Below, piece by piece: positions 33,619 through 41,107 of a DNA stretch of 52,880 bases (its first letter is position 1; each line of letters opens with the position of its first letter). The stretch is taken from assembly GCA_016872155.1 (NCBI GenBank), contig VHBB01000010.1, positions 1 through 52,880 on the forward strand. Reading direction: 5' to 3'. The notes below the pieces were generated by a model that was given only the letters and a program-made list of their open reading frames with translations, was not told where the DNA came from and did not search any database. The stretch is from Sphingomonadales bacterium (lineage in GTDB: Bacteria > Bacteroidota > Bacteroidia > Chitinophagales > Chitinophagaceae). A program made the position numbers and the translations under genes.

Positions 33619-33872
33619 TTGATATTCGTTTAAATAAAGAATTAGTTAGATTTTCTTATTTTATTAATACTATTCAGCTATAGTATTTCGAAATAGAAAT
33701 TGAAATTAGCGCTGCTGCTGCTATTCGAATTAAAATGTGCTAGCTTTTATTTCGAAAAAAAGGGAAGAATTTCATAGTCCATGTAGAAAAAGAACTACAA
33801 AATAATCAGCATACTAAGATTGCCGTTCTTTGAGTTTAATAGTTGATCTTGCCGGTCATCTCTTAAAATCCT
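33619..33872. promoter_or_regulatory. AT-rich divergent intergenic region with three TTCGAA-centred palindromes
   Basis: This 254-bp gap divides the kinase-regulator cluster from the plus-strand regulators. It contains palindromes at 33684-33695 (TATTTCGAAATA, 12 bp), 33723-33730 (ATTCGAAT) and 33750-33757 (TTTCGAAA). No tRNA, ORF or strong -7 box is obvious. LuxR-type regulators bind dyads, so these are candidate operators. Confidence 0.5.
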
Positions 33873-34511
33873 ATGATCACTATAGCGCTGGCCGATAATC
33901 AACTGTATTTTAAAAAAGGTATCATTGCATCGTTGTCTGCAGAGGCCGAAATTGATCTGCGCTGGATGGCCGAAGAGGCCAACGATCTTAGTGAGGCGCT
34001 TATCAAAGAAAGACCCGATCTTTTATTGCTCGGGATGGAACTAAAGGGTCTTGATCTCTTTGCATTTTTAGAAAACAAAAAAGAAGCCTATCCCGATCTC
34101 AAGCTGATCGTCTTTACATTATCCGAAGATCTGTTGCAGGCTAAGGAACTGCTCAATGCCGGTGTCAATGGCGTTTTGTCTCGCGAAAGCGATTGCGATG
34201 ATATTGTGCAAGCTGTAAGGGCTATTATTGAAAAGGATATGTATTTTAATGAGTTGGTGAGCCGCGCTTTGCTTACCCGCCTTCGTCGTAAGGTATTGAC
34301 GACACCCGTTGAGTCACTTCGATTCTCTAAAAACGAGATTCGCGTTCTCGAGTTATTGGCCGAGGGCTGTAAGACCGAAGAGATCGCCAACCGAATCTTT
34401 TTGAGCGTTAAGTCGGTAGAGAACATCCGTTATCAGCTTAAGGTCAAGACAGGGGTCAACAGTAGCACTGCCTTGGTCGTATATGCGCTTCGTAACCGGC
34501 TAATTCGCTAG
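33873..34511 (+). CDS. Atypical NarL-type regulator lacking the phosphoacceptor Asp
   Basis: A 212-residue receiver plus LuxR helix-turn-helix protein (LRFSKNEIRVLELLAEGCKTEEIANRIFLSVKSVENIRYQL). The receiver is degenerate: the position of the phosphorylatable Asp is G54 (LLLLGMELKG), the acidic pair is D8-N9, and the conserved Lys is R104, while T82 is kept. Such a protein cannot be switched by normal Asp phosphorylation. It may bind DNA constitutively, be controlled by partner binding or by dimerisation with neighbouring regulators. No kinase is adjacent on its strand. It is followed by a second regulator after 116 bp. Confidence 0.9.
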   Translation: MITIALADNQLYFKKGIIASLSAEAEIDLRWMAEEANDLSEALIKERPDLLLLGMELKGLDLFAFLENKKEAYPDLKLIVFTLSEDLLQAKELLNAGVNGVLSRESDCDDIVQAVRAIIEKDMYFNELVSRALLTRLRRKVLTTPVESLRFSKNEIRVLELLAEGCKTEEIANRIFLSVKSVENIRYQLKVKTGVNSSTALVVYALRNRLIR

Positions 34512-34527
34512 TGGAGATACCCCAGTA

Positions 34528-34541
34528 ACGGTTTCGACCGT
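34528..34541. repeat. Small hairpin with TTCG tetraloop
   Basis: ACGGT-TTCG-ACCGT, a 5-bp stem with a UUCG-type loop and a T-rich tail, 17 bp after the first plus-strand regulator gene. It may be a weak terminator or operator dyad. Confidence 0.35.
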
Positions 34542-34627
34542 ATTTTCCGAAGACCTATTTTTTAGGGTTTTCACTCTTTTTTTCGATCAATACAGGTGGG
34601 AATTTGCAGTCAATAAAATTTTTTACT

Positions 34628-35287
34628 ATGCGAATCTCACCTCTTACCGTAATTGTAGCTGATGAGCACGACATCTTTAGAATCGGAATTAGAGCTGCCT
34701 TGGAGAGCACGCCCGATATCGAGATCGTTGGGGAAGCCGACTCCGAGCCCTTGTTATTGGGACTCTTATCAAAAAGACAACCCGATGTAATTCTTTTGGA
34801 TCTTGCCATTCCGTTAAGTAAAGGAGTCAACACCCTTTTGCATGTGCGTCAATCAGCGCCTGAGGCTAAGATCTTGCTACTTGGTTATGATTTAGACGAC
34901 GCCTTGTTCGATACCCTCCAAAAGGCGGGTGCCAACGGATATCTTTCCAAAGCTGCCGAGATTACCGATGTGGAGCGTGCCATCCGCACAGCGGTGAGCA
35001 AGGGTTATTTTTTTTCTGACCCCGAAGAAAAATCCGAGTTAGAATCGGTCTTTAGGCCGGTCTCGATCACTCCACTTCGGCCCCGGTCTTCGCTAACAGA
35101 AAAAGAGGTAACGATTCTTCGACTAATGTGTCAGGAGCAATCCACCCGCGATATCGCTTCGTCTCTGTCCCTTAGCCCCCGCACTGTGGAGAGTATTCGA
35201 GACAGGATCAAATTCAAGACCGGTAGTCGCAACCTGGCAGGGTTGGCCTTCTTTGCCTTAAAATATGGGCTGATCCGGTTAGAATAG
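34628..35287 (+). CDS. NarL-type response regulator with altered switch residue
   Basis: A 219-residue receiver plus LuxR regulator. The phosphoacceptor D58 (VILLDLAIP) and K108 are present and the acidic pair is D12-E13, but the Thr/Ser that reports phosphorylation is G86 (ILLLGYDLDD). The helix-turn-helix LTEKEVTILRLMCQEQSTRDIASSLSLSPRTVESIRDRI is intact. The frame opens at a TTG at 34604, but the ATG at 34628 (MRISPLTVIVADEHD) matches the domain boundary. It is an orphan with no kinase beside it, related to the other regulators of the cluster. Confidence 0.9.
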   Translation: MRISPLTVIVADEHDIFRIGIRAALESTPDIEIVGEADSEPLLLGLLSKRQPDVILLDLAIPLSKGVNTLLHVRQSAPEAKILLLGYDLDDALFDTLQKAGANGYLSKAAEITDVERAIRTAVSKGYFFSDPEEKSELESVFRPVSITPLRPRSSLTEKEVTILRLMCQEQSTRDIASSLSLSPRTVESIRDRIKFKTGSRNLAGLAFFALKYGLIRLE

Positions 35288-35352
35288 CCCGGTATTTTCG
35301 AGGATTTATAAGCTATAAGGCAACCATTGTCGATTCGGCTTGTTTTAGACGT

Positions 35353-36666
35353 ATGAAGCCTGCTGTATCGGTTTTTTGGTTTCGCCGCGATTTACGTCTG
35401 CAAGATAATGCCGGCCTTTTCAAGGCGTTGCAGGGTCCGCATTCCGTTCTTCCTGTTTTTATTTTTGACAAGGCCATTTTGGATGAGCTCGAAGATCCGG
35501 CCGATGCTCGCGTCAACTTTATTCACGGTGCTCTACTGGGCATGCAAGAGCAATTGGTAAAAGCCGGTAGTACCCTGGTGGTCCGCCACGGTTTTGTTAA
35601 GCCAGTTTTTGAGGCCTTATGCCAAGAGTATGATATTCGATCGATCTACACCAATAGTGATTACGAACCCTATGCCCGTGCCCGCGACGAAGAGATGTCG
35701 GCTTTCTTTGCCAGTCGCTCCATAGACTTTTTTATGCTCAAAGACCAAGTGATCTTTGAAAAAGCAGAGGTGGTAAAAGATGATGGGCTGCCGTATACGA
35801 TCTTTACTCCTTACTCCAGAAAATGGCGGGCAAAAATTACGGCCGATCAGTTACGCTCGCTGGGTTCAGAAAAATTAGTAGCGTCTTTTTATAGACAAAA
35901 GCCGATCGAGTTGCCCTCGTTGCGGCAACTGAAATTCAAGGCCTCCACCATTTCTTTTCCTGCTCCTGTGTGGACGAAAGAAATCATTAAGCGGTATAAG
36001 GAGCAACGTGACTTTCCGGCCGTCGCCGGCACTTCGCGATTAAGTGTACACCTTCGGTTTGGTACGATCAGCATCCGGGCGCTGGCCAGAGAAGCGGGTG
36101 CTCTTAACGAGAGTTTTTTATCGGAGCTAATTTGGCGCGATTTTTATCAGATGATCATTTGGCATTTTCCGCAGGTTGTGGCCTCGAGCTTTAAGCCGGC
36201 CTACGATGCCATCAAGTGGCGCAACGATGCGGCCGAGTACGAGGCCTGGTGCGAGGGTCGCACCGGTTACCCGATCGTGGATGCCGGTATGCGCGAACTT
36301 AACCAGACTGGTTTTATGCATAACCGGGTCAGAATGATCGTAGCTTCTTTTTTAACCAAGCATCTTTTAATTGACTGGCGTTGGGGCGAAGCCTACTTTG
36401 CAAAAAAGTTGCTCGACTTCGATCTGGCTGCTAACAATGGAGGTTGGCAATGGGCTGCCGGTTCGGGTTGTGATGCGGCTCCTTACTTCAGGGTCTTTAA
36501 TCCCTATATCCAAACAAAAAAATTCGATCCCGAGCTTCGCTATATACAAAAATGGGTGCCCGAATACCAGGCGTTAAGCTATCCTGCACCGTTGGTTCAG
36601 CACGATTTGGCTCGTGAGCGTTGTTTAAAGGTATATGGTGCGGCCCTTAAAGACCGCAAGGGCTAA
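35353..36666 (+). CDS. phrB: Deoxyribodipyrimidine photolyase (class I)
   Basis: A 437-residue FAD photolyase that reverses cyclobutane pyrimidine dimers with blue light. The N-terminal antenna domain begins VFWFRRDLRLQDNAGL; the FAD-binding part has LIWRDFYQMI, GRTGYPIVDAGMREL, GFMHNRVRMIVASFLTKHLLIDW and the DLAANNGGWQWAAGSG block with the Asn that contacts flavin. The motif set is that of CPD class I photolyases rather than cryptochrome DASH; a (6-4) enzyme is less likely. It stands alone on the plus strand after the regulator cluster, with a 65-bp leader. Confidence 0.93.
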   Translation: MKPAVSVFWFRRDLRLQDNAGLFKALQGPHSVLPVFIFDKAILDELEDPADARVNFIHGALLGMQEQLVKAGSTLVVRHGFVKPVFEALCQEYDIRSIYTNSDYEPYARARDEEMSAFFASRSIDFFMLKDQVIFEKAEVVKDDGLPYTIFTPYSRKWRAKITADQLRSLGSEKLVASFYRQKPIELPSLRQLKFKASTISFPAPVWTKEIIKRYKEQRDFPAVAGTSRLSVHLRFGTISIRALAREAGALNESFLSELIWRDFYQMIIWHFPQVVASSFKPAYDAIKWRNDAAEYEAWCEGRTGYPIVDAGMRELNQTGFMHNRVRMIVASFLTKHLLIDWRWGEAYFAKKLLDFDLAANNGGWQWAAGSGCDAAPYFRVFNPYIQTKKFDPELRYIQKWVPEYQALSYPAPLVQHDLARERCLKVYGAALKDRKG

Positions 36667-37512
36667 TTAATGATAGTGGTCTTGCTCTAGAAAAATTGTA
36701 CTCTCCTCATTGCCTTGGTAAAGCCGTTGGTATAATTGCTGCAAGAGGCGAATGGCTTTTTTTCCATTTTCTCCTAACGACAAGGTATAATCGTTTACAT
36801 AGAGATCGATATGTTGCTGCATAACGATAGGTTCCATGTTTTGCGCATGCGTTCGTACAAATCTGCTGAGTTGGTCATGTCTGCGAGCGTACTGCAGGCT
36901 ATTGGCAATAAGTGCTTGAATGGGTTTGCCGAGCGAACCGGCCAGCGATTTTTTGATGGCGATTCCACCAAGGGGCAGCGGTGCTTGGGTTTGATCTTCC
37001 CAGTATGAGCCCAGATCGATGACCCGGTGTAGACCTTTTGCTTGGTAGGTAAATCTGTTTTCGTGAATCAATACGCCCAACTCGGTCTGACCGTTCAAAA
37101 CAGCCTCTTCGATAGCCGAGAATACCATGAACTCTTTGTGGGTAGCTTCAGGAAAGGCCATAGAAAATAAAAGATGGGCCGTGGTATGTTTTCCGGGTAG
37201 GGCAACGGTGCGGCCATTGATCGCAGCAGGATCGGATGACAGCGGCGAACGGGCCACTACTAAAGGGCCTACTCCTTTTCCGAGGGCAGCGCCGCTGTTA
37301 AGCAAAAGATAGCTGTCTTTGGCGCCAAACAGGGCGGGAAAGCTCAACTTGGTCACATCAAGTCTTTCTTCGAGGGCCCACTGGTTCAAGGTCTCAACAT
37401 CTTCTATGTGTACCTCAAATTCAATCCCATTTGTATCGATCAACTGGTTGACCATTGCATCGAATACATAGGTATCATTTGGGCAGGGAGAAAAACCGAT
37501 ACTGATCTTCAT
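36667..37512 (-). CDS. mqnD: 1,4-dihydroxy-6-naphthoate synthase (menaquinone, futalosine pathway)
   Basis: A 281-residue MqnD with the family opening ISIGFSPCPNDTYVFDAM, VTKLSFPALFG and the LPGKHTTAHLLFSMAFPEA block that holds the substrate. It converts cyclic dehypoxanthinyl futalosine to 1,4-dihydroxy-6-naphthoate. Its ATG overlaps the mqnB stop by 4 bases, so mqnB and mqnD form one transcript. MqnA and MqnC are not in this window. Confidence 0.94.
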   Translation of the reverse strand: MKISIGFSPCPNDTYVFDAMVNQLIDTNGIEFEVHIEDVETLNQWALEERLDVTKLSFPALFGAKDSYLLLNSGAALGKGVGPLVVARSPLSSDPAAINGRTVALPGKHTTAHLLFSMAFPEATHKEFMVFSAIEEAVLNGQTELGVLIHENRFTYQAKGLHRVIDLGSYWEDQTQAPLPLGGIAIKKSLAGSLGKPIQALIANSLQYARRHDQLSRFVRTHAQNMEPIVMQQHIDLYVNDYTLSLGENGKKAIRLLQQLYQRLYQGNEESTIFLEQDHYH

Positions 37513-38153
37513 AGGCCATTCAATACATTGAGCAACGTGTTGTTGAGCTCCGCTACTGCTTTATGCATGTTCCAATTTTTTTTATTTCGCTCTGCGATAT
37601 AATTGCTTACGCTACGCAATTGCAAAAACGGTACTTGCTCTTGCAGACAAACATAATGTAGTGCGGCGCCTTCCATCGATTCAATAACCGGAGCGAATAA
37701 CTTCTTATAGAGTAGCACGCGTCGCGGATCGGTCGTGATCTCGTTTACCGAAATGGCCGACACCGATCTAATGCCTAGCGTGCGCAGTCCTTTCCAGGGG
37801 TTACGTAGCCATCCTTTTTTATACGGGAACTGATTGGCCGGCACTAATTGTAAATCGAAGAGTGTTTTTAATTTCTTTAGTTCCACTACGCTTTGGTCGG
37901 CCACGCAGTCTTGCTTGATGGCCATTACAGCGCCCAGTGCCATTCTTTTATCGAAGCAACCACCCACGCCGGCCTGAATAACAAGGTCAGGTCTTTTGAT
38001 GTTGAACTGTCTTTGCAAAGCGTAGGTGGTGGCCATTAACCCGATACCAGTAATAAGGATATCGACCTCCCTGTTTTTAGGGATAGCGGTTGGCAATTGT
38101 TCGATCAGGGGGGCGATCTCGAGAGGTGTGGCGGCAACGACCAGGCAATTCAT
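37509..38153 (-). CDS. mqnB: Futalosine hydrolase
   Basis: A 214-residue nucleosidase of the PNP/MTAN superfamily that removes hypoxanthine from futalosine in the alternative menaquinone pathway. The glycine-rich core DLVIQAGVGGCFDK and the catalytic segment PVIESMEGAALHYVC are seen; RSVSNYI stands where MTAN has a catalytic Asp, as expected for MqnB. It precedes mqnD with a 4-bp overlap, supporting the assignment over a general nucleosidase. A -7 box is 5 nt upstream of the ATG. Confidence 0.92.
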   Translation of the reverse strand: MNCLVVAATPLEIAPLIEQLPTAIPKNREVDILITGIGLMATTYALQRQFNIKRPDLVIQAGVGGCFDKRMALGAVMAIKQDCVADQSVVELKKLKTLFDLQLVPANQFPYKKGWLRNPWKGLRTLGIRSVSAISVNEITTDPRRVLLYKKLFAPVIESMEGAALHYVCLQEQVPFLQLRSVSNYIAERNKKNWNMHKAVAELNNTLLNVLNGL

Positions 38154-38158
38154 AACCG

Positions 38159-38166
38159 TAAAATTA
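38159..38166 (-). promoter_or_regulatory. -7 element (TAATTTTA) of mqnB-mqnD
   Basis: TAATTTTA on the minus strand differs from TAnnTTTG only in the last base and ends 5 nt before the mqnB ATG. It is back to back with the promoter of the pterin gene, 12 bp away. Confidence 0.5.
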
Positions 38167-38178
38167 GTTGAATGTCGT

Positions 38179-38186
38179 TAACTTTG
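38179..38186 (+). promoter_or_regulatory. -7 element (TAACTTTG) of the pterin synthase gene
   Basis: An exact TAnnTTTG match 49 nt before the ATG at 38236, within the 82-bp interval shared with mqnB. Confidence 0.6.
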
Positions 38187-38235
38187 CTCTTCACCCTTTC
38201 TCCGCCCAATGCTGTGAGAAAGCTAAAAGTAAAGC

Positions 38236-38649
38236 ATGGTTTACTTAACTCGTATCGAGCATTTTAATGCCGCTCATCGTCTCTACAATCCTAGCTGGTC
38301 TGCCGAAAAAAACGAAGAGGTTTTTGGTAAATGTGCTAATACCAATTGGCATGGACACAACTTTGAGCTTTTTGTGACCATTAAGGGCGAACCTGATCCT
38401 GCTACTGGTTTTATTTTTGATGCTAAAAAGCTAAGTGCGATCGTTAAAGAAAAGATTGTTGACCAGCTCGATCACCGTAACCTGAATATGGATGTTGACT
38501 TTATGCAAGGTAAATTATGCTCTATCGAGAACCTGGTGATTGGTATTTGGGACCAACTGGTGCCAGTCCTTCCTGAACGGGTGCAGCTGCATAGCCTAAA
38601 GCTGGTAGAAACGTCAAAAATATATGTTGAGTACTATGGCGAAAAATAG
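38236..38649 (+). CDS. 6-pyruvoyl-tetrahydropterin synthase-like protein, copy 1
   Basis: A 137-residue PTPS/QueD-family enzyme. Zinc ligands H14, H39 and H41 and nucleophile C33 are present, with QLDHRNLN and the pterin-anchoring Glu in VETSKIYV. The active-site pattern is C-x5-HGH (CANTNWHGH), the spacing of tetrahydrobiopterin-type PTPS, whereas QueD usually has C-x3-HGH. It therefore more likely forms 6-pyruvoyl-tetrahydropterin than the queuosine precursor, but the family is promiscuous. A related copy follows after 48 bp and folE after that. Confidence 0.88.
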   Translation: MVYLTRIEHFNAAHRLYNPSWSAEKNEEVFGKCANTNWHGHNFELFVTIKGEPDPATGFIFDAKKLSAIVKEKIVDQLDHRNLNMDVDFMQGKLCSIENLVIGIWDQLVPVLPERVQLHSLKLVETSKIYVEYYGEK

Positions 38650-38697
38650 CCTTAACTTTAAACAGAATTGAAGCCCCCGTTACAAAGTAATCCTCTC

Positions 38698-39111
38698 ATG
38701 TCAAAGAAAGTAGCCGTTTACCGAAAAGAGCATTTTAACGCAGCGCACCGGCTGTTTAATCCGGCGCTTTCGGCTGCAGAGAACGATGCGGTATTCGGCA
38801 AATGTGCTTTACCCAACTATCATGGGCACAACTACGAACTGATCGTAAAGGTAACTGGCGAGCCCGACCCGGTAACTGGGTATGTGGTCGACATGAAATG
38901 GATCAGCGATCTGGTGCAGGCGCAGGTAGTGGAGCGCTTCGATCATCGTAATCTTAACCTGGATACCGAAGAGTTTAGATCGGTGAATCCGACAGCCGAA
39001 AATATCGCAATTGTTATCTATGATCTGCTTCGTCCGTATATTGCATCGAAGCACGAGTTGCATATTCGTCTGTACGAGACACCCCGCAATTTTGTTGACT
39101 ATCCCGCCTAA
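38698..39111 (+). CDS. 6-pyruvoyl-tetrahydropterin synthase-like protein, copy 2
   Basis: A 137-residue paralogue of the previous gene ([48 protein letters not shown]), with all zinc ligands, Cys nucleophile in C-x5-HGH spacing and catalytic Asp-His retained. The frame opens at a TTG at 38668; the ATG at 38698 ([17 protein letters not shown]) is preferred. The two copies are clearly diverged, so this is an old duplication with possibly different substrates. Next to folE, which makes the shared substrate dihydroneopterin triphosphate. Confidence 0.88.
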   Translation: MSKKVAVYRKEHFNAAHRLFNPALSAAENDAVFGKCALPNYHGHNYELIVKVTGEPDPVTGYVVDMKWISDLVQAQVVERFDHRNLNLDTEEFRSVNPTAENIAIVIYDLLRPYIASKHELHIRLYETPRNFVDYPA

Positions 39112-39125
39112 CTCAAACAACTACT

Positions 39126-39722
39126 ATGGCCTATAACAGATCGGAACACTATGATGAGAACGCCACGTCGGCCCTCACCAAAAATTACAAAGAGGCCATT
39201 GCCTGGTTGGGAGAAGATCCCGAGCGAGAAGGTCTGCTCAAGACCCCCGAGAGAGTGGCCAAGGCCATGCAATTTTTAACGCAAGGATACCAACTCGATG
39301 CAAAAGCCATTTTGAATTCTGCTAAGTTTCACGAAGACGTGAGCGAGATGATCGTGGTCAAGGATATTGAGGTCTTTAGTATGTGCGAACACCATATGTT
39401 GCCTTTTTTCGGCAAAGCTCACGTTGCCTATATTCCCAATGGATGGATTACGGGGCTTAGCAAGGTGGCGCGTGTGGTCGACGTATTTGCCAGAAGAATG
39501 CAAGTGCAAGAGCGACTGACCATTCAAATAAAAGATGCCATCAAGGAGACACTCAACCCGCTGGGGGTAGCCGTAGTGGTAGAGGCACAGCACCTTTGCA
39601 TGATGATGCGCGGTGTACAAAAACAAAATTCCGTCACTACTACCTCTGCCTTTGACGGGGAGTTTCATAAGAACTCTACGCGCAGTGAGTTTATGCGTCT
39701 GATCGGCGCCAAATTAAATTAA
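39126..39722 (+). CDS. folE: GTP cyclohydrolase I
   Basis: A 198-residue type I GTP cyclohydrolase producing 7,8-dihydroneopterin triphosphate. Zinc site [11 protein letters not shown] and HLCMMMRG are present, and [24 protein letters not shown]-type segment covers the active site. It starts 14 bases after the second PTPS-like gene, forming a pterin operon, and is followed by fabD 23 bases later. Its product feeds folate, pterin and queuosine synthesis; tgt, the last enzyme of queuosine insertion, is in this window but not linked. Confidence 0.97.
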   Translation: MAYNRSEHYDENATSALTKNYKEAIAWLGEDPEREGLLKTPERVAKAMQFLTQGYQLDAKAILNSAKFHEDVSEMIVVKDIEVFSMCEHHMLPFFGKAHVAYIPNGWITGLSKVARVVDVFARRMQVQERLTIQIKDAIKETLNPLGVAVVVEAQHLCMMMRGVQKQNSVTTTSAFDGEFHKNSTRSEFMRLIGAKLN

Positions 39723-39745
39723 CCCATTCTATCTTACCCATTGCT

Positions 39746-40624
39746 ATGAAGCATGCTTATGTATTTCCCGGACAGGGCTCTCAGTTTCCGGGTATGGCCA
39801 AGACCTATTTCGAACAGTCTGCCTTTGCAAAAAAAATTATGGAGCAGGCCAACGACCTGCTGGGTTTTCGGTTGTCGGACATCATGTTTACAGGAACCGA
39901 AGAAGATCTTCGGCGCACCGATGTTACCCAGCCTGCGATCTTCTTGCACTCTATTGTAGCGTACAAAAGTATCGAGCAAGTAAAGCCCGATATGGTGGCG
40001 GGTCATTCGCTTGGTGAATTCTCTGCGCTGGTGGCTGCGGGTGTGCTTAGTTTCGAAGATGCGTTGCGATTGGTAGCTACACGTGCCAAGGCCATGCAAC
40101 ATGCTTGTGAGCACCAGCCCGGTACCATGGCTGCGATTCTTGGACTGGCCGACGAAAAAGTAGCCGAAGTCTGTGCTGCCATTGATGATGTAGTGGTGCC
40201 CGCTAACTATAATTGCCCCGGACAGTTGGTGATTAGCGGTACGGTTACGGGTATCGAAAAAGCCTGCATCGCTTTGAAAGAAGCAGGTGCCAAACGAGCC
40301 TTGGTCTTGCCGGTAGGAGGTGCTTTTCATTCTCCGCTCATGAAGTCGGCCGAAGAATTGTTGCGAACAGCCATTCAATCGGCCTCTTTTTATTCGACCG
40401 TATGTCCGGTATACCAAAATGTAGTGGCCCGGGCGGTAATGGATGCCGAAGAGATCAAGCAAAATCTTATCAATCAACTAACGGGTCCGGTCAAGTGGAC
40501 GCAGACCATACAAGCCATGGTTAGCGATGGCGCGACGCAGTTTACCGAGGTAGGTCCCGGTAAAGTATTGCAAGGTCTGATACAGAAAATAAGCAAAGAA
40601 GCGCAGGTGAGTGCAGTGGGATAA
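39746..40624 (+). CDS. fabD: Malonyl-CoA--acyl carrier protein transacylase
   Basis: A 292-residue transacylase that loads malonate onto acyl carrier protein. Start YVFPGQGSQFPGMAK, nucleophile S88 in GHSLGE, and the catalytic His in GGAFHSPLM are all present. The ATG at 39746 is 23 bases after folE. It converges on the GNAT gene with 15 bases between stops. fabH, the next enzyme in fatty-acid initiation, is 2 kb away on the opposite strand. Confidence 0.97.
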   Translation: MKHAYVFPGQGSQFPGMAKTYFEQSAFAKKIMEQANDLLGFRLSDIMFTGTEEDLRRTDVTQPAIFLHSIVAYKSIEQVKPDMVAGHSLGEFSALVAAGVLSFEDALRLVATRAKAMQHACEHQPGTMAAILGLADEKVAEVCAAIDDVVVPANYNCPGQLVISGTVTGIEKACIALKEAGAKRALVLPVGGAFHSPLMKSAEELLRTAIQSASFYSTVCPVYQNVVARAVMDAEEIKQNLINQLTGPVKWTQTIQAMVSDGATQFTEVGPGKVLQGLIQKISKEAQVSAVG

Positions 40625-40639
40625 AATGGGGCTACTGTA

Positions 40640-41104
40640 TTAGTTGAGCACGATGTCTATAGATCCGTTCAACCACTCGGCATCGAAGCGAGCCTGGTAC
40701 TTTTTATAAAAATGGATGGCAGGTTCGTTCCAGTCCAATACCTGCCAGCATATTCTTGCCAATTTTTTTTCTTTGGCCTCTTGCAAGATGGTTTCAAAAA
40801 GAGCCGCCCCAATTCCCTTGCCGCGCATCGATTCGGTAACAATTATGTCTTCGAGGTAAAGACATTGTCCTTTCCAGGTTGAGTATCGAATGTAATAGAG
40901 GGCAAAGCCCTGTATCCCCTTGTCGTCTTCTGCTACAAATGCCCACCATACAGGATTTTTTCCAAAACCGCTCTCTTCGAAGTGCTCGGGACTAACCGTT
41001 ACCTCGTGAGGCGCTTTTTCGTAGTCGGCCAACTCTTGAATCAATTGCAAGAGTCGCCTACAATCTACTCGTTGCGCAGGTCGTATGGTCAGGGTTGATC
41101 GCAT
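40640..41104 (-). CDS. GNAT acetyltransferase, SSAT/thialysine-type
   Basis: A 154-residue GCN5-like acetyltransferase. The acetyl-CoA loop is RGKGIGAALF, with ELADYEKAP, YSTWKGQCLYLEDIIV and WQVLDWNEPAIHFYKKY around it. These stretches are those of the spermidine/spermine N1-acetyltransferase and thialysine acetyltransferase group. It begins 3 bases after the PLP enzyme's stop, forming the end of a fabH-PLP enzyme-GNAT operon. The true amine substrate cannot be told from the sequence. Confidence 0.88.
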   Translation of the reverse strand: MRSTLTIRPAQRVDCRRLLQLIQELADYEKAPHEVTVSPEHFEESGFGKNPVWWAFVAEDDKGIQGFALYYIRYSTWKGQCLYLEDIIVTESMRGKGIGAALFETILQEAKEKKLARICWQVLDWNEPAIHFYKKYQARFDAEWLNGSIDIVLN

Positions 41105-41107
41105 TAT

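Noticed and set aside
33619-33872. Possible short gene or toxin-antitoxin locus in the AT-rich interval
   Set aside because: No ORF of useful length with a plausible start and no RNA-gene fold was found; only palindromes can be supported.
39734-40477. A 247-codon open frame on the minus strand opposite fabD
   Set aside because: It lies entirely within fabD, which has intact motifs. The translation is rich in His, Arg, Gly and Tyr with no recognisable domain, as expected for an antisense shadow.
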